In this document: positions 44,448-52,901 of the stretch, one piece after another
How the letters are laid out: each line of letters starts with the position of its first letter
How positions within the stretch are numbered: position 1 is the stretch's first letter
Assembly: GCF_039822625.1 (NCBI RefSeq)
Contig: NZ_JBDLLG010000021.1
Span: 41,162 to 105,161 of the forward strand
DNA: 64,000 nucleotides
Direction of reading: 5' to 3'
Source: Marinimicrobium locisalis
Lineage (GTDB): Bacteria; Pseudomonadota; Gammaproteobacteria; Pseudomonadales; Cellvibrionaceae
Position numbers and translations under genes: made by a program
Notes under the pieces: model-generated
What the model saw: the letters and a program-made list of their open reading frames with translations, nothing else
Told to the model about the DNA's origin: nothing
Databases searched by the model: none

Positions 44448-46506
44448 CAGGTATTCGAAAGTGATTTTCGGACTTACGGCCCCTGGCGAGTTAAGCTCGG
44501 GACGTCTGTCGCTAATTGCTCAATACAACCGTCATAGCGATGGTTCCATTTTTATTCCAATCAGCGAAGAGCATATTGATACTGCTAACTCAGTACTTGA
44601 TATACTCCATGTACCCAATGTACAGCACTGTAATATTACGGATATAGAGCACTTTACTTTCGAGTCAAACACCACACAGAAAGACAGTAAAGACAGCTTT
44701 GTTCTATATTCATTTAATGAAACAGATATAGTAGCCGACATATATCATGCCCTGACAGGCTATCAACTAGAAAAAAACTGCCAATTTGATTTTCTAGCAG
44801 ACATGTTCAGGGCCGGCACCGGACCGAAATATGCGATGCTGTTCGTCGATAGAACGATCAGTACCCAGCAGATAAATACGTTAAATAAATCATTAGTCGA
44901 CAGCCATAACCAATGCTGCGTCGGCCTGATTGGTCCTGGTGATAAATCATTATGTTGGCTTATGGCAATAAAGTCTTTTCTGTATACCTACTGTGATCAC
45001 AGGCAAACAGCCCCTGAGTCCACCTATATCAATGCTATATCTTCAGAGCATGAGGAATTAGAGACTTCATCTTACCAATGGTTGCAAGGTATCAAAGACG
45101 AAGAAAAAATAAAAAAAGCACTTAGTAATCCCAAAGACCTATTATTAATAATTGCGCATAGCAACGGTGTGGACATGGGCATTAGCAAAGGGGTTGCTCT
45201 ATGTGCCAAAAAAGATTTTAACAAGGCGGTAGTACCACTCAAAGCAATGGAATGCTTTCATACCGATAGTTGTATACGCTGTCAAAATAAGGATAATAGA
45301 ATTGCGCCCTCCTCGATAAAAGCTAATACCCTGTTTTTGTACACATGCTGGGGGGCCATGATAGGTGAAAGTGTCTTTGATTTGGATATATCACTGTTCA
45401 AAGCACTAATTTCGGCTCCTGGTGTAGGTAGCCTTTTAACAACATATACGATGTCAAATTTCGATCCTCGCCTAGCTTTAGATTTTGGCAAAAAATATGC
45501 TGCTGGTGAAGCTCTTGGCTCAATAACCACGGAGCTAAACAGAGTTATTAGCCAATTATTAGATAAAAGCGGAGATCGCGTTTACCCCTTTTTACTTATT
45601 GGAGATCCTTCATACTTAAAGTCTCAATATGACGAGCAAGCGCACAGCAAATTCAGTGATCAATTGAGCTGGAAAAACAAAAATTCAGAGCGCTCGACTG
45701 ATCATAAACTAGCGACTTTATATGACGACATAAAAATAGACGATTTTCAATATACAGACGCATCGATTATGGGGTCGGTAATACTGCCTTCAGATGCGAT
45801 CAAAGACTCGGTAACACGCTTAAATAACTCCAAAAGAGGTCTGCTAACTTATCTGATCGTCAATAATTATTTCGATACCAACGATTATGCTGAGAGAGGT
45901 CAAGCAAGCGATGCAAGGATCATCTGTAAGCATTTTATGAATATCCACAAAGCCTGGATAAAAATGTACTTGGAAATGGTGTCGGCATATGGTGGTTATA
46001 TCAGGCTTCAGATTGACCGTTTCTACAAAGAGCTACCTGAACAAAAAACAGATAGCGCAGCCTGCCACTACTGCTCCGCTCACGTGATAATTCGTAATCT
46101 GGCATTTAAGGATCGCTCAAATGATACCAGTCGCATACTTGGAGAGTGCGTTAACTGCGGTACAGTTTTAGATGCGGCCCTACCCGTTACTCATGCAAAA
46201 ATTTGCGGCAATAACAAGGTTATAGAAGGAAAAGGTAGTTTTTCTGTTTCCTTAGGTTTCAGCGAAGAGCAAAAAGGCCTAGCGACATTAGTTGGGATTT
46301 TGGAACCGTTTGACAAAAAAAATAAGGACGCTGAGATAGTATTTTCTACCACACAAAGTTTTAAGGGCTCTACCTTAGAAAAGAACTTCGAACTGGCGAT
46401 GGAGAAAGCTAACGCCCCCGTCGGGCATCGTTATCTCAATGTATTAAGCCTTATCAATGGAAAACCTGTATTTCTACGGCGATCGATTTATTTTTGGTCA
46501 GCCTAA
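44440..46506 (+). CDS. CHAT/caspase-like protein with Cys-rich zinc sites
   Basis: 688 residues. A caspase-fold CHAT-type domain is suggested at about 140-400: strand plus catalytic-type His240 (LLIIAHSNGVDMG), Cys303 (LFLYTCWGAMIGES), and the CHAT end pattern YPFLLIGDPSYL. CHAT proteins are clan CD cysteine proteases or act as scaffolds. Between His and Cys is CFHTDSCIRCQ, and near 545-580 CHYCSAH...CVNCG suggests a zinc ribbon. The C-terminal 120 residues are beta-rich. It might cut the candidate precursor or serve as adaptor (inference). It overlaps luxE and is followed by the YcaO gene. Family call rests on the dyad and pattern only. Confidence 0.65.
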   Translation: MNNRYSKVIFGLTAPGELSSGRLSLIAQYNRHSDGSIFIPISEEHIDTANSVLDILHVPNVQHCNITDIEHFTFESNTTQKDSKDSFVLYSFNETDIVADIYHALTGYQLEKNCQFDFLADMFRAGTGPKYAMLFVDRTISTQQINTLNKSLVDSHNQCCVGLIGPGDKSLCWLMAIKSFLYTYCDHRQTAPESTYINAISSEHEELETSSYQWLQGIKDEEKIKKALSNPKDLLLIIAHSNGVDMGISKGVALCAKKDFNKAVVPLKAMECFHTDSCIRCQNKDNRIAPSSIKANTLFLYTCWGAMIGESVFDLDISLFKALISAPGVGSLLTTYTMSNFDPRLALDFGKKYAAGEALGSITTELNRVISQLLDKSGDRVYPFLLIGDPSYLKSQYDEQAHSKFSDQLSWKNKNSERSTDHKLATLYDDIKIDDFQYTDASIMGSVILPSDAIKDSVTRLNNSKRGLLTYLIVNNYFDTNDYAERGQASDARIICKHFMNIHKAWIKMYLEMVSAYGGYIRLQIDRFYKELPEQKTDSAACHYCSAHVIIRNLAFKDRSNDTSRILGECVNCGTVLDAALPVTHAKICGNNKVIEGKGSFSVSLGFSEEQKGLATLVGILEPFDKKNKDAEIVFSTTQSFKGSTLEKNFELAMEKANAPVGHRYLNVLSLINGKPVFLRRSIYFWSA

Positions 46507-46516
46507 GGCAGAGAAT

Positions 46517-48724
46517 ATGACTATTGAAAGTATCAGCACATTTACTAAAGAAATAGAAAAAAAAACCGGTATTTCGATTATCAATATCGAGAATATACCT
46601 GGCTCCAAGAACTTGGTCGCAAAGCTCATCTGTGACGATGGAAGGAACCTATTGCTGAAAGTACTAGTGACGAAGCCGGAGCTATTTAACTCGGACGAAG
46701 TAGCCGTATATCAAGCATTGGGACAACAGCCTTGGTTAAAGGAAATAGTGTCTACAGGAACCTTAAGCAACAACTGCCGCTACATATTGACCTCCTATGA
46801 AGGCGAGAAAGAGAGCACAATTGATAATAGCGCAAGCTCTCTAATCAAAATTATGGATAGTTTATTCAGTTATCCCACAGACGGATTTGGGCCCCTCGGC
46901 TCCGACGAGGATAACTTTAGCGATTGGCACGAGTATCTATCCAGTTACCTCAACACCTTGCGTAGCAAGCTGAACAGAATAGAAAACTGCCCACAAGTTG
47001 GCAAACTCATTGAGGTTCACAACTATATTCAGATGCTTGTCGATAGTAATAAACAGGAGCTTATGCAAGTAAGCCCTTCGCTGGTGTTGTGTGATGCAAA
47101 TATCCAAAACCTGATCGCCGGCAAAGATAATGCCTATCTAGTAGACCTTGAATCGATCGTGCGTGCAGATTGGCGACTAGCCATAGGTGAGCTTTACAAC
47201 CACTACTATGGCACAGAAACATTTGTTAAAATTTTCACCAAAAGTAAATTCGACTTCACTCCGAGGGATCTCCGCTGGGTACGAGTTTATGCAATGATGG
47301 CGGCCCTTGATATCCTAACTTATCTGGCAAAGTTGGGTGAAAATATCAACGATATTAAACCTTGGGGAGCGCCCTATAGTTTCTTCGCACTGATAGAGTG
47401 GCATCGTTCGTATATTGAATCCGATCGGTATGTTGTCGATCCTGTTACTCTGCTAGCCAACCCGCTTCTGGATGATACTGGCTCTGGCGACAAAGTCCCT
47501 AATATCGAAAGTACTCGATTAACTGACATAAACGAGGCCTTGGTTCGTTTACATGAGGCTGCACCACTAGCCGGAATAACCAGGGTGCCTGACATTACCC
47601 ATCTTGATGTCACATGTATTCCTGCTTACCAAACGGTGAGGCCGGATGCTGAAATTGATGACGAAACCTTCACAGTGTTTTCCGGCAAAGGTACGACTGT
47701 AGAAGCCTGTAAGGCCTCTGCAATTGCGGAAGCGATAGAAAGGTTTTGTGCTGAAAAAAGAAACTATAGTGAGGGCGTCGAAGTAGCCTCATATAATGAG
47801 CTCGCGGAAAAAAATAAGGTAGTAGACCCAAGAGACTGGGGCTTTAGAAAACGGGAGCAGTTCGACCCTGATGCTAAGCATGAATGGGTGAAAACTACCA
47901 ATATTATTAATGGTCAAAGTTGGTTTGTACCAGCCGAGTCAGTATTTTACCCATACAAAAGCGATGTAGGTGAAAGCTGGTTCCGATACTACACTACTGG
48001 CTTGGCGGCGGGAAATCAATATTTAGAAGCCGTTTCACACGGTCTCGCTGAGGCTATCGAACGCGATAGCGCAGCGATGAATTTAATAACCAAAGATCGC
48101 GTTTTAATTGATAACAACTCTATTGACCATCCGGCGGCGAGAGAGCTGATCGACAAAATAGAAGGTAACAGCCTTGATCTTTACATCAGAGATATCAGTA
48201 CTGATGATATTGCTATTCCCTGTTTTTCTGTTATTTGCGACGACCCGAACGCTATGGACAATTTATATATTAGTGGTGGATACGGTTGCCACCCCAATAA
48301 AGATGTGGCACTGCTAACTGCTATTAACGAATGCGCGCTGTCCAGAGTTACAACGATAAGTGGTGCAAGAGAAGATATCTTAAAATTTGAATATAAACGC
48401 GAGTATAGCTACACCGATTTCAAGCAACAAAATAGTTATTGGTTTGACAAATCAGTGGTCAAGTCCTATCAAAAAATAAGCGATTATAAGTATGCTAATA
48501 TTATGGACGACCTAAGTCTAATGGCTAACCAGCTAAGCCATGTCGGAATAGATAAAATACTTGTTGCCAACATCATGGATTCGAAAATAGGCCTGCCCGT
48601 GGTAAAAGTCGTAGTGCCTGGTATCGAGCGATACTCATTCAGAATGGAGTGTGTTGGCCTACGTGCAAGAAGAGCCTATTTACAAAAGAATAAATCAGCA
48701 CAGGTCAAAAAAACTGCTACCTAG
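46517..48724 (+). CDS. APH-like kinase domain fused to YcaO domain
   Basis: 735 residues from ATG 46517, which has AAGG eight bases upstream (an ATG at 46457 lies inside the previous gene). Residues about 15-290 look like an aminoglycoside/choline-kinase fold: Lys in LLLKVLVTK, the catalytic loop LCDANIQN with Asp193/Asn198, and YLVDLES for Mg2+ (His of the usual HxD loop is replaced by Cys). Residues about 365-735 are YcaO: GKGTTVEACKASAIAEAIER at about 390, GLAAGNQYLEAVSHGLAEAI, GYGCHPNKDVALLTAINECA and VVPGIE. YcaO uses ATP to activate peptide amides; with TfuA it makes thioamides. The fusion suggests a second phosphoryl-transfer step on the same substrate. Confidence 0.88.
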   Translation: MTIESISTFTKEIEKKTGISIINIENIPGSKNLVAKLICDDGRNLLLKVLVTKPELFNSDEVAVYQALGQQPWLKEIVSTGTLSNNCRYILTSYEGEKESTIDNSASSLIKIMDSLFSYPTDGFGPLGSDEDNFSDWHEYLSSYLNTLRSKLNRIENCPQVGKLIEVHNYIQMLVDSNKQELMQVSPSLVLCDANIQNLIAGKDNAYLVDLESIVRADWRLAIGELYNHYYGTETFVKIFTKSKFDFTPRDLRWVRVYAMMAALDILTYLAKLGENINDIKPWGAPYSFFALIEWHRSYIESDRYVVDPVTLLANPLLDDTGSGDKVPNIESTRLTDINEALVRLHEAAPLAGITRVPDITHLDVTCIPAYQTVRPDAEIDDETFTVFSGKGTTVEACKASAIAEAIERFCAEKRNYSEGVEVASYNELAEKNKVVDPRDWGFRKREQFDPDAKHEWVKTTNIINGQSWFVPAESVFYPYKSDVGESWFRYYTTGLAAGNQYLEAVSHGLAEAIERDSAAMNLITKDRVLIDNNSIDHPAARELIDKIEGNSLDLYIRDISTDDIAIPCFSVICDDPNAMDNLYISGGYGCHPNKDVALLTAINECALSRVTTISGAREDILKFEYKREYSYTDFKQQNSYWFDKSVVKSYQKISDYKYANIMDDLSLMANQLSHVGIDKILVANIMDSKIGLPVVKVVVPGIERYSFRMECVGLRARRAYLQKNKSAQVKKTAT

Positions 48725-48777
48725 TTAGCCACCACATTATTTTTAAACGTTAATCATTGCTTAGATTGGAGCTAAAT

Positions 48778-48921
48778 ATGAAAGGCCAAGAAAAACTCGA
48801 AGACCAAAAAAAGGAGTCAGATAACGAGGTAAGAGATATCACAGATATAACTGATGATGAACTGATGGATATGGACCTGGAAATCGAACCTGGCCCTGAA
48901 ACAGCCTTATTTTGGCAGTAA
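48778..48921 (+). CDS. Candidate RiPP precursor peptide, 47 residues
   Basis: A small gene with TTGGAGC ribosome site nine bases before ATG, in the 230-bp space between YcaO and E1. Product begins MKGQEKLEDQKKESDNE and continues with an acidic, helix-prone part (DITDITDDELMDMDLEIE), then PGPETALFWQ. A polar, acidic leader ending in a short distinctive tail is the usual form of RiPP precursors, and the acidic D/E-rich leader suits an E1/YcaO recognition partner. The modified core would be the last 5-10 residues (inference). It is in the same direction and shares no sequence with other genes here. The alternative is a small regulatory protein. Confidence 0.7.
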   Translation: MKGQEKLEDQKKESDNEVRDITDITDDELMDMDLEIEPGPETALFWQ

Positions 48922-48954
48922 ATCACTATTGGTATATGGAATATTAGTACAGCT

Positions 48955-50133
48955 ATGAATGAAAAAAAGCTAACACAAGGCAGTCTCAGTAAGGATGATA
49001 TAAGCCGCTATAGCCGACAGCTATTACTCCGGGAGATAGGTATAGATGGCCAGGTTCGTCTGCGGCAATCTTCGGTACTGGTAGTTGGTGCTGGTGGACT
49101 CGGATGCCCAGTCGTTCAATATTTGGCAGCCTCCGGCTTAGGTTGCATTGGCATTATTGATTCAGATAGAGTTGATATTAGCAATATTCATAGACAGACA
49201 ATATTTACCGAATATGATTGTGATGAATATAAAGCAGAAAAAGCCATGGCTTATATAAAAGCTAGAAATTCAGGCTGCCAAGTCAATTGTTACACGGAAT
49301 TTCTTACTGATCACAATGCACAGCAAATTATTGACAAGCATGAAATCGTCATCGATTGTACAGATAATTTTTCGGTACGATACCTGATAAATGACGTCTG
49401 TGTAAAACTAGGTAAGCCTTTAGTTTCTGGCGCTATACAAAAGTTTTCGGGTCAGATTGGCGTTTACAATATCGAGCGCGAAAATGGTGATCGAGGTCCA
49501 TGCTTTCGCTGTGTATTCCCTGAGGTGCCTCCAGCAGGCTTGATTCAAAACTGCGAAGAAGCTGGTGTGATTGGCGCATTGCCAGGGATTATTGGAGCTA
49601 TGCAATCGCTGGAAGCAATAAAGCTTATAATTGGCGCTGAATCAGGTATTCACGCAAAAATATTCGAGTTTAATGCGCTTACTTATAACACAAAAAAGTA
49701 CTCGATTAGGAAATCTTCGTCCTGCCCGGTATGCAGCAAAGATGCTGATGAGATTGCCCTTGAATATGATTTTTACTCATGTGGCACAGATGATCCATCA
49801 AATGATATTCCCGATCTAGAACCGGATAAAATTAAAGCATTAATTGATCAGAATCGTATTAGCCTAATCGATGTCCGCCCACGGCATGAACATGAAATCG
49901 CAAATATAGGCGGGCGGATAATTGAAATGCAAGATGTCAATGCCAACAAAGAATACTTACTATCAGAAAGCAAAAAGTACGACCATCTTGTAATTTACTG
50001 TAAAACGGGAAAGCGGTCGCTTAATTTTGCAAAGCATATAAAGGAAAATCTAGGTATAGATAATGTAGTGCGACTCAAAGGTGGGGTTACACGTTGGGCT
50101 CAAGAGATTGATAATAGTATGCCGATTTACTAA
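48955..50133 (+). CDS. E1-like adenylyltransferase with rhodanese domain (MoeZ/ThiF type)
   Basis: 392 residues. Residues about 15-260 are a ThiF/MoeB-type adenylation domain: GAGGLG nucleotide loop (about 46), DRVDISNIHRQ, DCTDNFSVRY, and zinc Cys pairs CFRC and CPVC. Residues about 285-390 form a rhodanese domain with active-site Cys349 in YCKTGKRS. Such enzymes adenylate the C-terminal Gly of a ThiS/MoaD partner and pass sulfur to form a thiocarboxylate. The partner gene follows 37 bp later. MccB of microcin C is the same fold but lacks rhodanese and acts on a peptide, so direct precursor adenylation is the alternative. Confidence 0.9.
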   Translation: MNEKKLTQGSLSKDDISRYSRQLLLREIGIDGQVRLRQSSVLVVGAGGLGCPVVQYLAASGLGCIGIIDSDRVDISNIHRQTIFTEYDCDEYKAEKAMAYIKARNSGCQVNCYTEFLTDHNAQQIIDKHEIVIDCTDNFSVRYLINDVCVKLGKPLVSGAIQKFSGQIGVYNIERENGDRGPCFRCVFPEVPPAGLIQNCEEAGVIGALPGIIGAMQSLEAIKLIIGAESGIHAKIFEFNALTYNTKKYSIRKSSSCPVCSKDADEIALEYDFYSCGTDDPSNDIPDLEPDKIKALIDQNRISLIDVRPRHEHEIANIGGRIIEMQDVNANKEYLLSESKKYDHLVIYCKTGKRSLNFAKHIKENLGIDNVVRLKGGVTRWAQEIDNSMPIY

Positions 50134-50170
50134 CGATAGTTTTAACCAAGAGTTATTTAGGGGTAATTTC

Positions 50171-50443
50171 ATGGCCACAGTTCATATTCCAGACGCACTA
50201 ACTAAATTCACAAATGGCTGTTCTTCAATAAATATTGAAGAAGCTAGCGCGGAAAAAGTATTTTCGAGTTTAGCCGGTAAATATCCAGATTTAGTAGGCC
50301 CTGTATTCAATACAGATATAAAACCACAACGTTTTGTCGCTGTTTTTTTGGATGGTGATAGCATTAGTGACATTGACACTAGCACTTATACAGTAAGTGA
50401 CAGAACTAACATTGAGTTTGTCGCAGCTTTGGCAGGTGGTTAA
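50171..50443 (+). CDS. ThiS/MoaD-like sulfur carrier protein
   Basis: From ATG 50171 (AGGGG ribosome site seven bases upstream) a 90-residue ubiquitin-fold protein: MATVHIPDALTKFT, EKVFSSLAGKYPDLVGPV, RFVAVFLDGDSI and a C-terminal AALAGG. The terminal Gly-Gly is the adenylation and thiocarboxylation site in this family. It is paired with the E1-rhodanese gene and should be the soluble sulfur donor for the YcaO/TfuA step (inference). The upstream part of the open frame overlaps the E1 gene and is not used. Confidence 0.88.
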   Translation: MATVHIPDALTKFTNGCSSINIEEASAEKVFSSLAGKYPDLVGPVFNTDIKPQRFVAVFLDGDSISDIDTSTYTVSDRTNIEFVAALAGG

Positions 50444-50567
50444 CCAAGTTGTTAAACTAAAGCAGGTTTTAATTTGAAAAACACATTGAACATCTTGCGA
50501 TGTTGGGATCGTTGTAAATTAGAGTTAAGTAATAATTTTGCTCTTAATCGAATAGAGGAAATAAGTA

Positions 50568-51398
50568 ATGAATGTAAAAGGTATGAGTTTAGAAAGAATA
50601 CAATCCCTCGATTACTTTGAAATGATAGGTGTTGTCAAAGAAACTAATCGACCGCCTGGTGGTTCCAGCAGTATTCGTGGTGTAGCACTGAACTCCTTTC
50701 TTAACGAAAAAAGTAAAGTGTTAGAAGTTGGCACTAGTACTGGAGTAACAGCTATTGAATTAGCGAAGATGGTTAAGTGCAATATTCAAGCTATCGACAT
50801 CAACGACGAGAGTTTGAAGGAGGCTAGAGCCCGTGCTGAAGCCGCTGCGGTTGGTCAATACATCGATTTTTCTGTAGGTGATGCATCACAAACCAAATTC
50901 GATGATGAAAGTTTCGATATGGTTTTCTGTGGTAACGTAACATCCTACTTCGATAGCAAAGAAAAAGTTATCGACGAGTTTAATCGAGTGCTTGTACCTA
51001 ATGGTCACATTGCTGCGATTCCTATGTACTACATCGATAAGCCTTCTGAAGAATTGGTTAACAAGGTGTCTGAGGCCATCAACGTTGATATTACGCCACT
51101 GTATTTAAAAGATTGGGTAAAGTATTATGATATGCCTTGTTTTGAAAATGTTTGGATGGAAAATTACCGTTTCGACCGTGTATCCGATGAAAACGTTGCT
51201 CGTTACGTCGATAGCATATTTTCTCAGCCTCATCTAGCTGAGCTTGATGAAGAGCGAAAGGCTGCACTTTATGATAGATACAGATACTTTATGTTCCTAT
51301 TTAGAGACAATCTTTCACTGATGGGCTACACGCCAATGTTACTGCGTAAAGCTTTGACAAAAGATGAACCGGAGCTATTTGTATCTAGTAAGGTTTAA
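50568..51398 (+). CDS. Class I SAM-dependent methyltransferase
   Basis: 276 residues with motif I VLEVGTSTGVTAIELA (about 45-60), acidic end of strand 2 (AIDIND), motif post-II VGDASQTKFDDESFDMVFC, and a helical C-terminal part of about 110 residues. The general pattern is UbiE/COQ5-like. Methyl acceptor is not clear; in the pathway it may be an amino, carboxyl or sugar group. Ribosome site GAGGAA. It is followed seven bases later by the MetRS-like gene. The 124-bp upstream gap has only the leader. Confidence 0.87.
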   Translation: MNVKGMSLERIQSLDYFEMIGVVKETNRPPGGSSSIRGVALNSFLNEKSKVLEVGTSTGVTAIELAKMVKCNIQAIDINDESLKEARARAEAAAVGQYIDFSVGDASQTKFDDESFDMVFCGNVTSYFDSKEKVIDEFNRVLVPNGHIAAIPMYYIDKPSEELVNKVSEAINVDITPLYLKDWVKYYDMPCFENVWMENYRFDRVSDENVARYVDSIFSQPHLAELDEERKAALYDRYRYFMFLFRDNLSLMGYTPMLLRKALTKDEPELFVSSKV

Positions 51399-51404
51399 GT
51401 TGCA

Positions 51405-52901
51405 ATGTCAACATATATAGTAACTGCGGCATTTCCGTTTATCCCAGCAGAGCTATGTACTGCCCATATGGCCAGTACATATTTACCTGCTGATATTTAC
51501 GCTCGTTATTTACGAATGACTGGTGAGAAAGTTAGTTATGTTTGTTCAACAGACGTTCACGGTGTTTGGGTAAAGCGAGAATTGTCAAAAAGAGGGATAT
51601 CTCACGAGGATCTCATAGAGGAATGGGATTCAACGTATAAAAAACAATTCGAAGCGTTTAATATACAGTTCGACTATTATGATCGCACCGACAGCCCTAG
51701 GTTAAGAAAGCTCGTTAAGGATAGCCTGATAGCACTGAAAGCAGAGGGCAAGCTAAAACAAAATGTCGTTGAATGTTTTCGTTGTGATTCTTGTAAAGAG
51801 TATTTGCCCAAGCGATTTATGGTAACAACCGACAGAATTTCCAGCACTGGTAAAATGAAGGTCGGTGACAGCGAAGAACATAGATATGCCTGTGGTTATT
51901 GTGGCAGTGACAGTATTTCAAAAGAGGAAAACCAAAATTGGTTCGTTCGCCTATCCAGCGAGGACTATACATTAAAGACGTTCGCTCAATCTCAGAATCT
52001 AAACAGTGTCAAGAATTACCTACTGTCTACGATTAATCAGGGGGTTAATGATTGGGATATCACTCGCAAGAACTATGTCGGCATTGACATCCCATTCTCC
52101 GATGGCGACCAATACGTATATCTTTGGTACGAATCATTATTAGGTTATATTGATTTAGCCCAGACTGTAGCTCCGAATAAGGGTATTAAGTATCGTCATT
52201 TCTTTGGAAAAAATATTCTTTATTATCATGGAATTATCTGGCCTTATATACTCGAACATGCGTCAGATCTTGAGCCGAGTGACACACAACTTTTCCCGCG
52301 TGGTTTTTTAAACATAGAAAGAACTGATAAACGCTTGATTGATATAATACAAAGCACCGAAACATACGAGGCTGATTATTTAAGAGCTTTTTTTGCTAGT
52401 GAAACGCCAGATTCTTTTTCTGATTTCTCTTTCAGGTTTGACGCTTTCGAAAACTTTGTCAACAAAACAATCTGTAATAAATTTGGCTTCTTTTTCGCAC
52501 ACTGTGCAAAATTATTGGAGCAGCATAACATCCAAAGCACACCATCTGATTATCAGGAGTTCGAGCTGATTTCAGAATTTAAAGCTAGAATTAATAAATC
52601 TATGCATGGTATGTACATTCGCCAAGCATTTAAAGACGTACAGGAATACATCAAGAAATGTAGCGCTTACATATCTACAAACAAACTACATCAGTCCGAA
52701 AAGCTAGAAGATCAATATGTCATCATGGATATTTATTTAAATGGCCTCCATTTTTTAGCACCATTTATGCCTAAGATTATCAACGACTATAATATTTTTG
52801 TTGGTTTGGATGTTCACTCACAAAAGCCACTGTCTTCTATAGCCAACACCAAAATTGATTACAATGTAAAGAGGTGGGAAAAAATAAGCTGGTATGAATA
52901 G
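51405..52901 (+). CDS. Methionyl-tRNA synthetase paralogue with eroded signature motifs
   Basis: 498 residues, class I, closest in layout to MetRS: AFPFIPAELCTAHMASTYLPADIYARY in place of the HIGH region, CSTDVHGVWV for the CGTDEHG box, Cys4-type zinc knuckle (FRCDSCKEYLP; YACGYCG), the WD...Y and Trp-rich region, and an anticodon-domain-like C-terminus. The HIGH motif is altered (TAHM) and the KMSKS loop is replaced (LNIERTDKRLID, no lysine-serine pair). It is unlikely to charge tRNA normally. It may be an amino-acid-activating or binding enzyme of the pathway, or a decoy. It overlaps the next gene by eight bases. Confidence 0.85.
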   Translation: MSTYIVTAAFPFIPAELCTAHMASTYLPADIYARYLRMTGEKVSYVCSTDVHGVWVKRELSKRGISHEDLIEEWDSTYKKQFEAFNIQFDYYDRTDSPRLRKLVKDSLIALKAEGKLKQNVVECFRCDSCKEYLPKRFMVTTDRISSTGKMKVGDSEEHRYACGYCGSDSISKEENQNWFVRLSSEDYTLKTFAQSQNLNSVKNYLLSTINQGVNDWDITRKNYVGIDIPFSDGDQYVYLWYESLLGYIDLAQTVAPNKGIKYRHFFGKNILYYHGIIWPYILEHASDLEPSDTQLFPRGFLNIERTDKRLIDIIQSTETYEADYLRAFFASETPDSFSDFSFRFDAFENFVNKTICNKFGFFFAHCAKLLEQHNIQSTPSDYQEFELISEFKARINKSMHGMYIRQAFKDVQEYIKKCSAYISTNKLHQSEKLEDQYVIMDIYLNGLHFLAPFMPKIINDYNIFVGLDVHSQKPLSSIANTKIDYNVKRWEKISWYE

